Below, piece by piece: positions 53,706 to 61,757 of a stretch of 64,000 nt of DNA (its first letter is position 1; every line of letters starts with the position of its first letter). The stretch is taken from assembly GCA_049510975.1 (NCBI GenBank), contig JBEKYM010000025.1, forward strand, positions 6,328 to 70,327. Reading direction: 5' to 3'. The notes beneath the pieces were generated by a model, which saw nothing but the letters and a program-made list of their open reading frames with translations, searched no databases and was not told the origin of the DNA. Made by a program: the position numbers and the translations under genes. This DNA is from JAKACA01 sp049510975 (lineage in GTDB: Bacteria; Actinomycetota; Acidimicrobiia; Acidimicrobiales; Bog-793).

Positions 53706-54494
53706 ATGGAGATCGTCGAGGAGACAACCGAGCGCGGCGTCGTCGAGCGTCGTTTTGACCTGAACGTGGACGGTGAGATCGTCCCGGGCATTCACTGGCT
53801 GCCCGAAGGGGAGGTGGCTCCGCATCCCACGGTGCTCATCGGGCACGGTGGCAGCCAGCACAAGCGCGTGCCCAACGTGCTCGGTCTCGCCCGAACGCTG
53901 GTCCGCCACTGCGGGTACGGAGCCGTCGCCCTTGATGCGCCCGGCCACGGCGACCGTATGACCGAGGCGCAGCGCCAGGCGCGAGCCGAGTTGCTGACCT
54001 CCCGCCAGGAAGGCCGGCCGGTCCCCGCCAGCTTCGACCGGGCGCGAGCCCTCGACATGTTCGCCCCGAAGGCGGTGGCCGAATGGAAGGCCCTCCTCGA
54101 TGATCTCGCCTCCAACGCCATGTGGGCTGCCGGACCGTACGGCTACTGGGGCGTGTCCATGGGTACCGCCTTCGGCGTGCCGCTGCTGGCGGTCGAGCCC
54201 CGCATCTCGGCGGCCGTACTCGGTCTCGGGGCGCTGCGCAGCGACGACGACGTGCGCCGGACACAGGCCGCCAGCATCACGATCCCGATCCTGTTCCTCT
54301 TCCAGTCCGACGACGAGCTCATGACCCGAGAGGGCGGGCTCGCCCTCTGGGACTCCTTCGGGTCGAGCGAGAAGACCCTTCACCTCAACCCCGGCCCGCA
54401 CGTGGGCGTCCCGCTCTTCGAGCGCCAAGCCGCCGTGGCGTTCTTCCGGCGCCACTTCGAACCTGCCACCACGGAGGCGGCGCCGGCGACGTGA
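53706..54494 (+). CDS. Alpha/beta hydrolase, dienelactone-hydrolase-like
   Basis: A 262-residue enzyme. VLIGHGGSQHKRVPNVLGLARTLVRHCGYGAVALDAPGHGDR is the oxyanion-hole region, GYWGVSMGTAFGVPLLA carries the nucleophile, and ILFLFQSDDELMTREGGLALWDSFGS the acid. LHLNPGPHVGVPLFE supplies the histidine. The catalytic triad is complete. It is close to the peptide-linked operon that follows (82 bases). The substrate is unknown. ATG 53706 has AAGGTGA upstream and the longer open frame begins inside the divergent promoter region. Confidence 0.85.
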   Translation: MEIVEETTERGVVERRFDLNVDGEIVPGIHWLPEGEVAPHPTVLIGHGGSQHKRVPNVLGLARTLVRHCGYGAVALDAPGHGDRMTEAQRQARAELLTSRQEGRPVPASFDRARALDMFAPKAVAEWKALLDDLASNAMWAAGPYGYWGVSMGTAFGVPLLAVEPRISAAVLGLGALRSDDDVRRTQAASITIPILFLFQSDDELMTREGGLALWDSFGSSEKTLHLNPGPHVGVPLFERQAAVAFFRRHFEPATTEAAPAT

Positions 54495-54576
54495 TGCCAA
54501 CGGCTGGCTGCTGCCCGGGTCCGGCGAGCGACATCACGGGCCGGATGCACGGCGGTAACCCGGGCGAAACATCCCG

Positions 54577-56199
54577 GTGCTAAGAGATCCCGACGTGAAC
54601 GACCTTTTCGAGGGCTACGAGCCCGGCGCCGCCTGGGACGAGATGTTCGACCGGGCCGGCAAGCCGCGCAAGCCCGCCTTCGGCCTCTACGAGGATCTCT
54701 GCGCCCTCTCGGTGAGCGACCTCGACGAGCGCAGCGCCGAGAGCGACCGGTCCTTCCGCGACCAAGGCATCACGTTCGCCCTGTCGGGCGAGGAGCGCCC
54801 CTTTCCGCTCGATCCGATCCCCCGGCTCGTCATGGCGGACGAGTGGCGCACGGTCGAGCAGGGAGTCGCCCAGCGCGTGCGGGCCCTCGAGATGTTCCTC
54901 GCCGACGCCTACGGCGCCGGAGCCGTCTTTGCCGACGCCGTCGTCCCTCGCCACCTCATTGCGACGTCCCGGCACTTCTGGCGTCACGCCTACGGTGTGG
55001 AGAGCCGAAACAACGTCCGTATCCACGTCGCCGGCATCGACCTCGTCAAAGACGCCCAGGGCCGGTTCTGCGTGCTCGAGGACAACGTCCGCATCCCTTC
55101 CGGCGTCTCCTATGTGATCGAGAACCGGCGCGCCATGGCGCGGATGTTCCCCGAGTCGCTCCTCAGCCACCGGGTGCAACCCGTCTCCGGCTATCCCGCC
55201 CAGCTGCTGTCCGCCCTGCAGGCATCTGCCCCCTGGGCGGCCGGCTCCGAGCCGACGGTGGTCGTCCTCACGCCGGGCGTCGCCAACTCGGCCTACTTCG
55301 AACACTCCTTCCTCGCTCGCCAGATGGGCGTCGAGCTCGTCGAAGGTCGCGACCTCGTCTGCCGGGACAACGCCGTCTACATGCGCACGACCGCCGGCCA
55401 GCAGCGCGTCGACGTGATCTACCGGCGGGTGGACGACGACTTCTTGGACCCGGTGCAGTTTCGTGCCGACTCGCTCCTCGGCTGCGCCGGTCTGTTGAAC
55501 GCTGCCCGCGCCGGCAAGGTGACCATCGCCAACGCCATCGGCAACGGCATCGCCGACGACAAGCTCATGTACACCTTCGTGCCGGAGATCATCGCCTACT
55601 ACCTCGACGAGCGGCCCATCCTTCCCAACGTCCCCACGTATCGCCTCGAGGACCCCGATCAGCTGGAGCTCGTCATCGCCCGCATCGACGAGCTCGTCGT
55701 GAAGCCGGTGGACGGCTCGGGAGGCCACGGCCTCGTCGTCGGCCCGCAGGCGACCGACGAGCAACTCGCAGCGACGGTGACGACGATCCGCCAGCGGCCC
55801 CGCGACTTCATCGCCCAGGAGCTCGTCGCGCTCTCCACCGTGCCGACCAAAGTCGGCGCCAGCGTGCAGCCGCGCCACGTCGACCTGCGGCCCTTTGCCA
55901 TCAACGACGGCGAGCGCATCTGGGTTCTGCCCGGCGGTCTCACCCGCGTGGCGCTGCGGCAGGGAAGCGTCATCGTCAACTCGAGCCAGGGCGGCGGTTC
56001 CAAGGACACCTGGGTGCTGGCGCACGGCGAGGTGGCCACGAGCGCCCTCGGCGAGGACGGCGAGGTGGCCGCCGGCTCCATGATCGCCGAGTTCCCGGCA
56101 GACTGGTCGGGTCAGGATCTCGGGCCACGTTTCGTCGACACCCGTCAGGTGCAGGTGCAGCAGCAACAGCAGGGCCACGGGAGGTGCCGCCCATGTTGA
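54577..56199 (+). CDS. Circularly permuted ATP-grasp protein (COG2308)
   Basis: A 540-residue protein. FGLYEDLCALSVSDLDERSAESDRSFRDQGITFAL, RHLIATSRHFWRHAYGV, GIDLVKDAQGRFCVLEDNVRIPSGVSYVIENRRAM and VKPVDGSGGHGLVVGPQAT are the conserved blocks of the CP_ATPgrasp_2 family; the last holds the glycine-rich ATP loop. Such enzymes are thought to form an amide or peptide bond using ATP. The gene starts a three-gene overlapping operon with the alpha-E and transglutaminase genes, a module conserved in many bacteria, whose product is still unclear. GTG 54577 or GTG 54595 may be the start. The C-terminus ends in a glutamine run. Confidence 0.9.
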   Translation: MLRDPDVNDLFEGYEPGAAWDEMFDRAGKPRKPAFGLYEDLCALSVSDLDERSAESDRSFRDQGITFALSGEERPFPLDPIPRLVMADEWRTVEQGVAQRVRALEMFLADAYGAGAVFADAVVPRHLIATSRHFWRHAYGVESRNNVRIHVAGIDLVKDAQGRFCVLEDNVRIPSGVSYVIENRRAMARMFPESLLSHRVQPVSGYPAQLLSALQASAPWAAGSEPTVVVLTPGVANSAYFEHSFLARQMGVELVEGRDLVCRDNAVYMRTTAGQQRVDVIYRRVDDDFLDPVQFRADSLLGCAGLLNAARAGKVTIANAIGNGIADDKLMYTFVPEIIAYYLDERPILPNVPTYRLEDPDQLELVIARIDELVVKPVDGSGGHGLVVGPQATDEQLAATVTTIRQRPRDFIAQELVALSTVPTKVGASVQPRHVDLRPFAINDGERIWVLPGGLTRVALRQGSVIVNSSQGGGSKDTWVLAHGEVATSALGEDGEVAAGSMIAEFPADWSGQDLGPRFVDTRQVQVQQQQQGHGRCRPC

Positions 56200-57167
56200 G
56201 CCGGATCGCCGAGTCGCTCTTCTGGGTGGGCCGCTACCTCGAGCGGGCCGACGACACCGCCCGCCTCCTCGACGTCGAAACCCACCGCATGCTCGAAGGC
56301 GCCACCGCCAACGACCTCACGCTCTGCCGCTCGCTGCTGTCGATCATGGGCCTGCCGGCGCCGGCCGACACCGAGCTCAATTTCGATCAGGTCACCCAGT
56401 GGCTCGCCTTCGACGAGAGCCAGCCGAGCTCCATCGTGTCGTCGCTCGGCCAGGCCCGGGAGAACGCCCGCGGCGTCCGCGAGTCCATCCCCTCCGAGCT
56501 GTGGGAGTGCCTGAACGCCACCTACGTCACGCTCGGGCAGCGGACGGCCGGTGCCCGTGCGGGCGGGCCGCGTGCGTACTTCGGCTTCGCCCGTCACGTC
56601 CGCGAACGCATCGCCATGGCCGGCGGGATCACGGACGGGGCGATGAGCCGCGACGACGGGTGGAGGTTTCTTTCTCTCGGCAAGAGCATCGAACGGGTCG
56701 ACATGACCGCCCGCCTCCTGAGCGTCCGGCTCAGTCAGCCGGATCGCCTGTCGGACTGGGTGACGACACTGCGGGCGTGTTCGGCCTACGAGGCGTTCCT
56801 ACGGACCTACCGGGGGCGGGTGAGCGCCGCACGTGCAGTCGAGTTCCTCCTCCTCGATCGGCTCTGCCCGCGGAGTGCCTATTACGCCCTCGACTCGGCC
56901 ACGAACTGCCTCGCCGAGATCAGCCGGCCGCGTGGGCAGCTCGGCCCGGCCGACGAAGCCGCCCGCATCCTCGGGCGAGCCCACGCCGTCCTCGAGTATC
57001 AGAACATCGGCGAGCTTGCCGACGACCTCCCGGGGCACCTCCTCGAGCTGCAGAAGACGTGCTCGGATGTCGGCGCCGCCATCGCCCAGCGCTACTTCCA
57101 GCGCGACAGCACGCTCGCCTGGCGGATCGAGGGCGACGTCGGCCGAGAATTGTCGATGCCGGCATGA
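56193..57167 (+). CDS. Alpha-E domain protein (COG2307)
   Basis: A 324-residue all-helical protein. It starts MLSRIAESLFWVGRYLERADDTARLLDV, the hallmark of the alpha-E family. Other conserved blocks are ENARGVRESIPSELWECLNATY, FLSLGKSIERVDMTARLLSV and LRACSAYEAFLRTYRG. No catalytic motif is known. It nearly always lies between a CP-ATP-grasp and a transglutaminase gene, as here, overlapping both: it starts within the end of the ATP-grasp gene (7-base overlap), and its TGA overlaps the next ATG. GGGAGG lies upstream of ATG 56193. Confidence 0.92.
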   Translation: MLSRIAESLFWVGRYLERADDTARLLDVETHRMLEGATANDLTLCRSLLSIMGLPAPADTELNFDQVTQWLAFDESQPSSIVSSLGQARENARGVRESIPSELWECLNATYVTLGQRTAGARAGGPRAYFGFARHVRERIAMAGGITDGAMSRDDGWRFLSLGKSIERVDMTARLLSVRLSQPDRLSDWVTTLRACSAYEAFLRTYRGRVSAARAVEFLLLDRLCPRSAYYALDSATNCLAEISRPRGQLGPADEAARILGRAHAVLEYQNIGELADDLPGHLLELQKTCSDVGAAIAQRYFQRDSTLAWRIEGDVGRELSMPA

Positions 57168-58006
57168 GCAGCCGACTCGCCATCTCGCACCTGTCGACGT
57201 ACCGCTACAACGAGCCCGTCGTCGCCTCCTACAACGAAGTCCGGATGACACCGACGTCGAACGACCGCCAGACACTGCTCTCGAACGACCTCACCGTCTC
57301 GCCGGCGGCGCCTCTCTACCGCTATGTCGACTACTGGTCGACGGCCGTTCACGCCTTCGACGTACACGAGCCCCACACCGAGCTCACGATCACGGCCACC
57401 TCGCTCGTCGAGACGAATTCGCCGGCAACACCCGACGCGTCGGTGAGCTGGGCCGACGTACGGGACCCGCTCATCCAGGACGCCTTCGCCGAGCTCCTGG
57501 TGAGCACCGTGTACTCGCCGCTCGAGTCCGAGCTGGGCGATGTCGCCGCCGAGGTCGCCGGCGCGAGCTCTCCGCTCGACGCCGTCATAGCGACGACCGA
57601 GTGGGTCCGTCAGACGCTTGCCTACGAACGGGGCGCCACGGCGGTGTCGACCTCCGCAATCGAGGCCTGGCGCCGGCGGGCGGGCGTCTGCCAGGACTTC
57701 GCCCACCTCACCCTCGTGCTCCTCCGGCATCTCGGCATCCCGGCCCGCTACGTCTCGGGGTACGTGCACCCTGAGCAGAGCGCTCCGACGGGCGTCACCG
57801 TTGCGGGAACGAGCCATGCCTGGATCGAGGCGTGGCTGGGGGACTGGCACCCGCTCGACCCGACGAGCGGCACACCCGTCGGCGACCTCCACGTCACCGT
57901 CGGCCGGGGCCGTGACTACCGGGACGTTGCACCGCTGCTGGGCGTGTACCACGGCGGCTCCCTCGAGGAGCTCGTGGTCGACGTAGGGCTCACCCGCGTG
58001 GCCTGA
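57164..58006 (+). CDS. Transglutaminase-like cysteine peptidase-fold protein (COG1305)
   Basis: A 280-residue protein. The N-terminal Bact_transglu_N domain reads LAISHLSTYRYNEPVVASYNEVRMTP. The catalytic triad of the transglutaminase core is Cys in RRAGVCQDFAHL, His in GTSHAWIEAWL and Asp in WHPLDPT. It may cut or transfer amide bonds made by its operon partners. It overlaps the alpha-E gene by four bases (ATGA). It ends the operon; no classic terminator follows, only a GC-rich direct repeat. Confidence 0.93.
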   Translation: MSSRLAISHLSTYRYNEPVVASYNEVRMTPTSNDRQTLLSNDLTVSPAAPLYRYVDYWSTAVHAFDVHEPHTELTITATSLVETNSPATPDASVSWADVRDPLIQDAFAELLVSTVYSPLESELGDVAAEVAGASSPLDAVIATTEWVRQTLAYERGATAVSTSAIEAWRRRAGVCQDFAHLTLVLLRHLGIPARYVSGYVHPEQSAPTGVTVAGTSHAWIEAWLGDWHPLDPTSGTPVGDLHVTVGRGRDYRDVAPLLGVYHGGSLEELVVDVGLTRVA

Positions 58007-58034
58007 GTCTCAGTGCCGCCCTGCGCCCGCCGCC

Positions 58035-58071
58035 GGGCGATCGGCGCCGGGCTCACGGGCGATCGGCGCCG
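58035..58071. repeat. 15-bp direct repeat at convergent gene ends
   Basis: GGGCGATCGGCGCCG occurs at 58035-58049 and again at 58057-58071, 22 bases apart. The second copy encodes the last residues of the dehydrogenase at 58053. It is probably a small local duplication. Palindromic CGATCG and GGCGCC lie inside each copy. Confidence 0.6.
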
Positions 58072-58982
58072 ACGATCTCGCTTCCGAGCCCTCGGCGGGC
58101 AGCACTCACGTCGAGGCGGCCGGCACCGGCGGCAACGAGGGAGCGCCAGCGGTCGGCGATGGCGGCCGCCGCCGGCGTGACGTCCTCGCGTCCGTTGGAC
58201 GAGGCGAGGTCGAGGTCCTTGAGCGCCAACTCGAGGGCGAAGTCAGGGCTGTCGTCCGCCTCCAGCATCTTGTGAAGCTTGGCGAGGGCAAAACCCGACG
58301 CCAGCGGACTGTCCCCGAGCGCCGCCAGCAGCGATCCCGGCGGAACGCCGAGTCGCGCCGCCAACGCCGCCGATTCGGCGGCGCACTCGATCTGGAACGC
58401 CAGCCAAGTGTTGAGGACGAGCTTCATCTCGCTGCCGGCGCCGGCGGGCCCGAGCCAGAGGGTCTTCCGCCCGACGGCCGCAAAGACGGGCGTCAGCAGT
58501 TCCTCAGCCGAGCCCGGCCCGGAGGCGAGGACGAGCAGCTGGCCCGTTTCTGCCGGTTCTCGGCTGCCGGACACTGGCGCGTCGACGAAGATGACGTCCG
58601 GGCGGACGGCCTTCGCGGTGTCCGCCACCTGCTCGGTCGCCTCGATCCCGATGGTTGCCATCTGGGCCCAGACGGCATTCGGGGCCATGGCTTCCACGAC
58701 CTTGCCCTCGAGCATCACGGACTCGATGGCCGCCGGCGTGGGCAGCATCGTGATGACCACGTCGGCGTGACGAACCGCGTCCGTGGCGTCGGCTTCAGCG
58801 TTAGCACCGAGCTCGACCAGCGGCTCCGTCGAGCTCGCGTGGCGCGACCACACGTCTACGGCGTGACCGGCGCCGAGGAGCCGGGTGGCCATCGCCGTGC
58901 CCATCGTGCCGGTGCCGATGACGGCGACTCGGGCCCGGCGGGCCGGCGCCGGAGGCTGGTCATGGGAGTTGGAGTCGTTCAC
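58053..58982 (-). CDS. Beta-hydroxyacid dehydrogenase family (NAD(P)-binding) oxidoreductase
   Basis: A 309-residue protein. RVAVIGTGTMGTAMATRLLGAGHAVDVWSR is the Rossmann fold with Arg suggesting NADP preference. VFVDAPVSGSREPAETGQLLVLASG is the family's substrate-binding motif (usual DAPVSGG), and AGSEMKLVLNTWLAFQIECAAES carries the catalytic Lys (usually GxxxKxxxN). Members act on hydroxyisobutyrate, tartronate semialdehyde or imines. GTG 58982 follows AAGGAG. It is in the same direction as the aldo/keto reductase and perhaps cotranscribed. Confidence 0.9.
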   Translation of the reverse strand: MNDSNSHDQPPAPARRARVAVIGTGTMGTAMATRLLGAGHAVDVWSRHASSTEPLVELGANAEADATDAVRHADVVITMLPTPAAIESVMLEGKVVEAMAPNAVWAQMATIGIEATEQVADTAKAVRPDVIFVDAPVSGSREPAETGQLLVLASGPGSAEELLTPVFAAVGRKTLWLGPAGAGSEMKLVLNTWLAFQIECAAESAALAARLGVPPGSLLAALGDSPLASGFALAKLHKMLEADDSPDFALELALKDLDLASSNGREDVTPAAAAIADRWRSLVAAGAGRLDVSAARRGLGSEIVGADRP

Positions 58983-58998
58983 GGGAGTGCTCCTTTCG

Positions 58999-59032
58999 TC
59001 TGTGCGCTGTGTGTGCGCTGTGCGCTGTGCGG
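58999..59032. repeat. Short tandem repeat of TGTGCGC units
   Basis: Between the dehydrogenase start and the aldo/keto reductase stop, TGTGCGC or close variants occur four times in about 32 bases. Such a simple repeat is unusual in this GC-rich window and could vary in copy number. It lies upstream of the dehydrogenase ribosome binding site on the minus strand. Confidence 0.6.
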
Positions 59033-59043
59033 TCGATGATCGG

Positions 59044-60018
59044 TCAGACGGTCTCCGGGCTCGGGCCGGCGATGGGGGCTGCGCCCACCATCATCTCGTC
59101 AATGCGCCGCAGCGTGTCTTCATCGAGCACGAGATCGGCAGCCGCCAGCGCCTCGTCGACGTGCTCGGGGTTGCGGGTACCGACGATGGCGACGTGCACA
59201 GCCGGGTTGGCGAGCGTCCAGGCGACCGCGAGCTGGGCGAGCGTGACGCCGAGCTCATCATTGGCGAGGCGTGCGAGCTCGGCGACCTTCTCGAGGTTGT
59301 GTTGATAGGCCGTGCCCCGGAACGCCGTGCTGGAGGCTCGCCAGTCACCTGCTGGAAAGCGAGTGTCGGTGCGCAGCTGCCCACCGAGCAGCCCATGCGC
59401 CAGCGGCCCGTATACGAGGACGCCAATGTTGTGAGCGGCCGTGTAGGGGAGCACCTCCGCCTCGATCTGTCGGCGAAACAGATGGTAGGGAGGCTGCAAC
59501 GTCTCGACCGGCAGGACCTCGCTGAAGCGCTCGATCTGAGCGGTGTCGAAGTTCGAGACACCGACGTGGCGCACCTTGCCCTCGTCCACGAGCTCGGCGA
59601 GCGCCTGGGCAGTCTCCTCGAGCGGCGTGTTCGGGTCGGGCCAGTGGACCTGGTACAGGTCGATGTAGTCGGTGGCGAGGGCCCGCAGGCTCTCGTCCAC
59701 ACCGTGGCGGATCCACTCGGGGCTGGCGTCGCGGACGACCCCTGAGCCCTGCCCGCTCGGGCGCAGCCCGCCCTTGGTGGCGATGACGACGTCCTGACGG
59801 CGCCGGCCGAACAGGGCATTGCCGAGCAGGCGCTCGGAGGCGCCGAAGCCGTACCCCTGTGCGGTGTCGAAGAACGTCACGCCGGAGTCCGCAGCCCGGG
59901 TGATCGCCGCGATGGCAGACGTCTCGTCGGTTGGGCCCCAGTCGCCGCCCAGCTGCCAAGTCCCGAAAGCGATCCGCGAGACGACGAGGCCGCTCTTTCC
60001 GAGTGTGACGGTCTTCAT
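59044..60018 (-). CDS. Aldo/keto reductase
   Basis: A 324-residue NADPH-dependent reductase. VSRIAFGTWQLGGDWG, FFDTAQGYGFGASERLLG (Asp and catalytic Tyr), VVIATKGG (Lys) and LYQVHWPDP (His) form the complete tetrad of the AKR superfamily. IVGTRNPEHVDEALAA is the cofactor-phosphate region. It reduces aldehydes or ketones; the substrate is unknown. It is divergent from the TetR gene with only 92 bases between, in which the palindromic operator lies, so TetR likely represses it. It is similar in layout to AKR5/AKR11-type enzymes. Confidence 0.92.
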   Translation of the reverse strand: MKTVTLGKSGLVVSRIAFGTWQLGGDWGPTDETSAIAAITRAADSGVTFFDTAQGYGFGASERLLGNALFGRRRQDVVIATKGGLRPSGQGSGVVRDASPEWIRHGVDESLRALATDYIDLYQVHWPDPNTPLEETAQALAELVDEGKVRHVGVSNFDTAQIERFSEVLPVETLQPPYHLFRRQIEAEVLPYTAAHNIGVLVYGPLAHGLLGGQLRTDTRFPAGDWRASSTAFRGTAYQHNLEKVAELARLANDELGVTLAQLAVAWTLANPAVHVAIVGTRNPEHVDEALAAADLVLDEDTLRRIDEMMVGAAPIAGPSPETV

Positions 60019-60064
60019 GCTGTCCTCCTCAGGTTGCCGGCGACACGGCTGGCGTTCCTTTCAT

Positions 60065-60085
60065 TACGAAACGTTACGTCTCGTA
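60065..60085. promoter_or_regulatory. 21-bp near-perfect palindrome, likely TetR operator
   Basis: TACGAAACGT, one central base, ACGTCTCGTA: the two 10-base arms match at nine of ten positions. It lies in the 92-base gap between the divergent aldo/keto reductase and TetR genes, ending 25 bases before ATG 60111. Position, symmetry and length are typical of a TetR-family dimer site controlling both genes. Confidence 0.7.
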
Positions 60086-60110
60086 TCGTATCCATGTAGG
60101 GTTGAACCTC

Positions 60111-60740
60111 ATGCCTGAGACCGTTATTCCCGCCGCCCCCACCCGTCGCGGGCGGCCGCGCAGCCAGCAGTCCGAGCGGGCGATCCTGGCGGCCGCGTCG
60201 GAGCTTCTCGAGGAGCAGGGTTTTGCCCAGTTCACGATCGAGGAGGTGTCGAGCCGGGCCAAGGTCGGCAAGGCCACGATCTACCGGCGCTGGCCGACGA
60301 AGGGCACTCTCGCCTTCGACGCCTTCCAGGCTCAATTCGCCCGCCAGCCGCTACCTGACACCGGGAGTTTGCGCGGCGACCTCCTGGCTGCGCTGCGCAG
60401 CTGGATCCGGGCCGTCAAGGGGACGTCGACGGGCCGCACGCTTCGTGGCTTGATCGCGGAGGTGCAGCGGGACCCGGAGCTTGCCGACGTCTGGCGCGAC
60501 CGGTTCGTGCAGCCCGTGCGGACCCGGAATCGCACCATGTTCGACCGCGCCGTAGCGCGCGGCGAGATCGCGGCCGACGCGGATGCCGAGGTCGCCCTCG
60601 ACCTGCTCTATGGCGCCGGCTACCACCGCCTGCTGCAGTCCCACCTGCCGCTCAGCGACCGCTTCGCCACCACCGTCGTGGATCTCATGGTCAGCGGCCT
60701 GGGCGCCGGCGAGCCGGGCGGGGGCTCGTCGGGCGCCTGA
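60111..60740 (+). CDS. TetR-family transcriptional regulator
   Basis: A 209-residue repressor. The N-terminal helix-turn-helix domain is RRGRPRSQQSERAILAAASELLEEQGFAQFTIEEVSSRAKVGKATIYRRWPTKGTL; the ligand domain (about 75-200) includes LRGLIAEVQRDPELADVWRDRFVQPVR and ALDLLYGAGYHRLL, like the TetR_C_11/AcrR-type C-terminal domain. It should bind the palindrome at 60065 and be released by a small hydrophobic ligand. ATG 60111 is chosen over the upstream TTG. It is convergent with the ring-cleavage dioxygenase. Confidence 0.93.
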   Translation: MPETVIPAAPTRRGRPRSQQSERAILAAASELLEEQGFAQFTIEEVSSRAKVGKATIYRRWPTKGTLAFDAFQAQFARQPLPDTGSLRGDLLAALRSWIRAVKGTSTGRTLRGLIAEVQRDPELADVWRDRFVQPVRTRNRTMFDRAVARGEIAADADAEVALDLLYGAGYHRLLQSHLPLSDRFATTVVDLMVSGLGAGEPGGGSSGA

Positions 60741-60759
60741 GCCGTCCGGCCGGCGGCCG

Positions 60760-61722
60760 TCAGCTGTACTGCAGCGGCTCCAGATAGCCGAGCAGGAACT
60801 CGCGCCGGTCCTCGAAGACGGGAGGAACCTGGAAGTTCTTACCGAGCTCCTCGTACGGCTCGTCGATGGTGAACCCGGTGGGCTTGGAGACGGTGGCTTC
60901 GAACATGGCCCCGCTCGGCGTGCGGACGTACACCGAGTCGAAGTATCCGCGGTCTTTGCGGTCCGACACGTCGGTGAACCCGAGGCCGACGAGGCTGTCC
61001 TTCACGGCGCTCTGCACATCGAAGTCGGCGACCTGGAAGGCCGTGTGGTGAACGATGCCTTCGCCGTACATCCAGCCCGCCTGCCCGAGGCGCGGCTCGG
61101 CCACGAAGTCGACGATCGTGCCCGACCCGCCGGCGCCGACCTCGAAGCGCGCATGATCACCGTCCTCCTGGGTGAGCCGTCCGCTCCAGCCTTCACTCAT
61201 GAAGTCCGCCGACAGCCCGAGGTCGAGCACCGAAACCGTGATGCCGTGCGTCCCCTGGATGCCAAGCTCCTGCGGGACCGGGCCGGTCGAATGCGCCTCC
61301 CGCGGATCACCCGACACCCCGACGAGCTCGTACTCGATGCCGCACGGGTGCGAGAAGCGGAGTCGCTTCTCCCCGAACCGCTCGAGCTCCTCCACGTCGA
61401 AGCCATGATCTACCAGCCGGTCGCGCCAGTAGCCGATGGCCGTGTCGGGGATCGACAGCATCAGCACCTTCGTCTGGTTCGTGCCCTGCCGGCCCATGCG
61501 GCCCGACTGCCGCATCGGGAAACACGTGACGAGCGTCGACTCGAGGCCGACGTCATTGCCGTAATAGAGGTGGTAGATGGGCACGTCACCGTCGTAGAGC
61601 GCCGTCTTCTTCACGCTCTTCAGCCCGAGCACCTGGGTGTGGAAGTCGTAGTCCTCCTGGGCGGTACCGACGCACAAGGTGATGTGGTGGTGCCGCTCGA
61701 TGGCGGTGCCGAGGTCACTCAT
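60760..61722 (-). CDS. Ring-cleaving dioxygenase, PcpA/LinE-like VOC family
   Basis: A 320-residue two-module VOC enzyme. IERHHHITLCVGTAQEDYDFHTQVLGL starts the first module. GIQGTHGITVSVLDLGLSADFMSE starts the second, GIVHHTAFQVADFDVQ carries the second His, and GAMFEATVSKP the Glu. This resembles Fe(II) dioxygenases that open hydroquinones (PcpA, LinE). SPDTAIGYWRDRL and RFSHPCGIEYELVG are typical for the group. ATG 61722 has GGGAGGGG at good spacing; an upstream ATG (61749) is less likely. It is read in one direction with the Rieske gene at 61758. Confidence 0.82.
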   Translation of the reverse strand: MSDLGTAIERHHHITLCVGTAQEDYDFHTQVLGLKSVKKTALYDGDVPIYHLYYGNDVGLESTLVTCFPMRQSGRMGRQGTNQTKVLMLSIPDTAIGYWRDRLVDHGFDVEELERFGEKRLRFSHPCGIEYELVGVSGDPREAHSTGPVPQELGIQGTHGITVSVLDLGLSADFMSEGWSGRLTQEDGDHARFEVGAGGSGTIVDFVAEPRLGQAGWMYGEGIVHHTAFQVADFDVQSAVKDSLVGLGFTDVSDRKDRGYFDSVYVRTPSGAMFEATVSKPTGFTIDEPYEELGKNFQVPPVFEDRREFLLGYLEPLQYS

Positions 61723-61757
61723 GACGGTCCCCTCCCGTTTCTTCGACATTCATGCGC

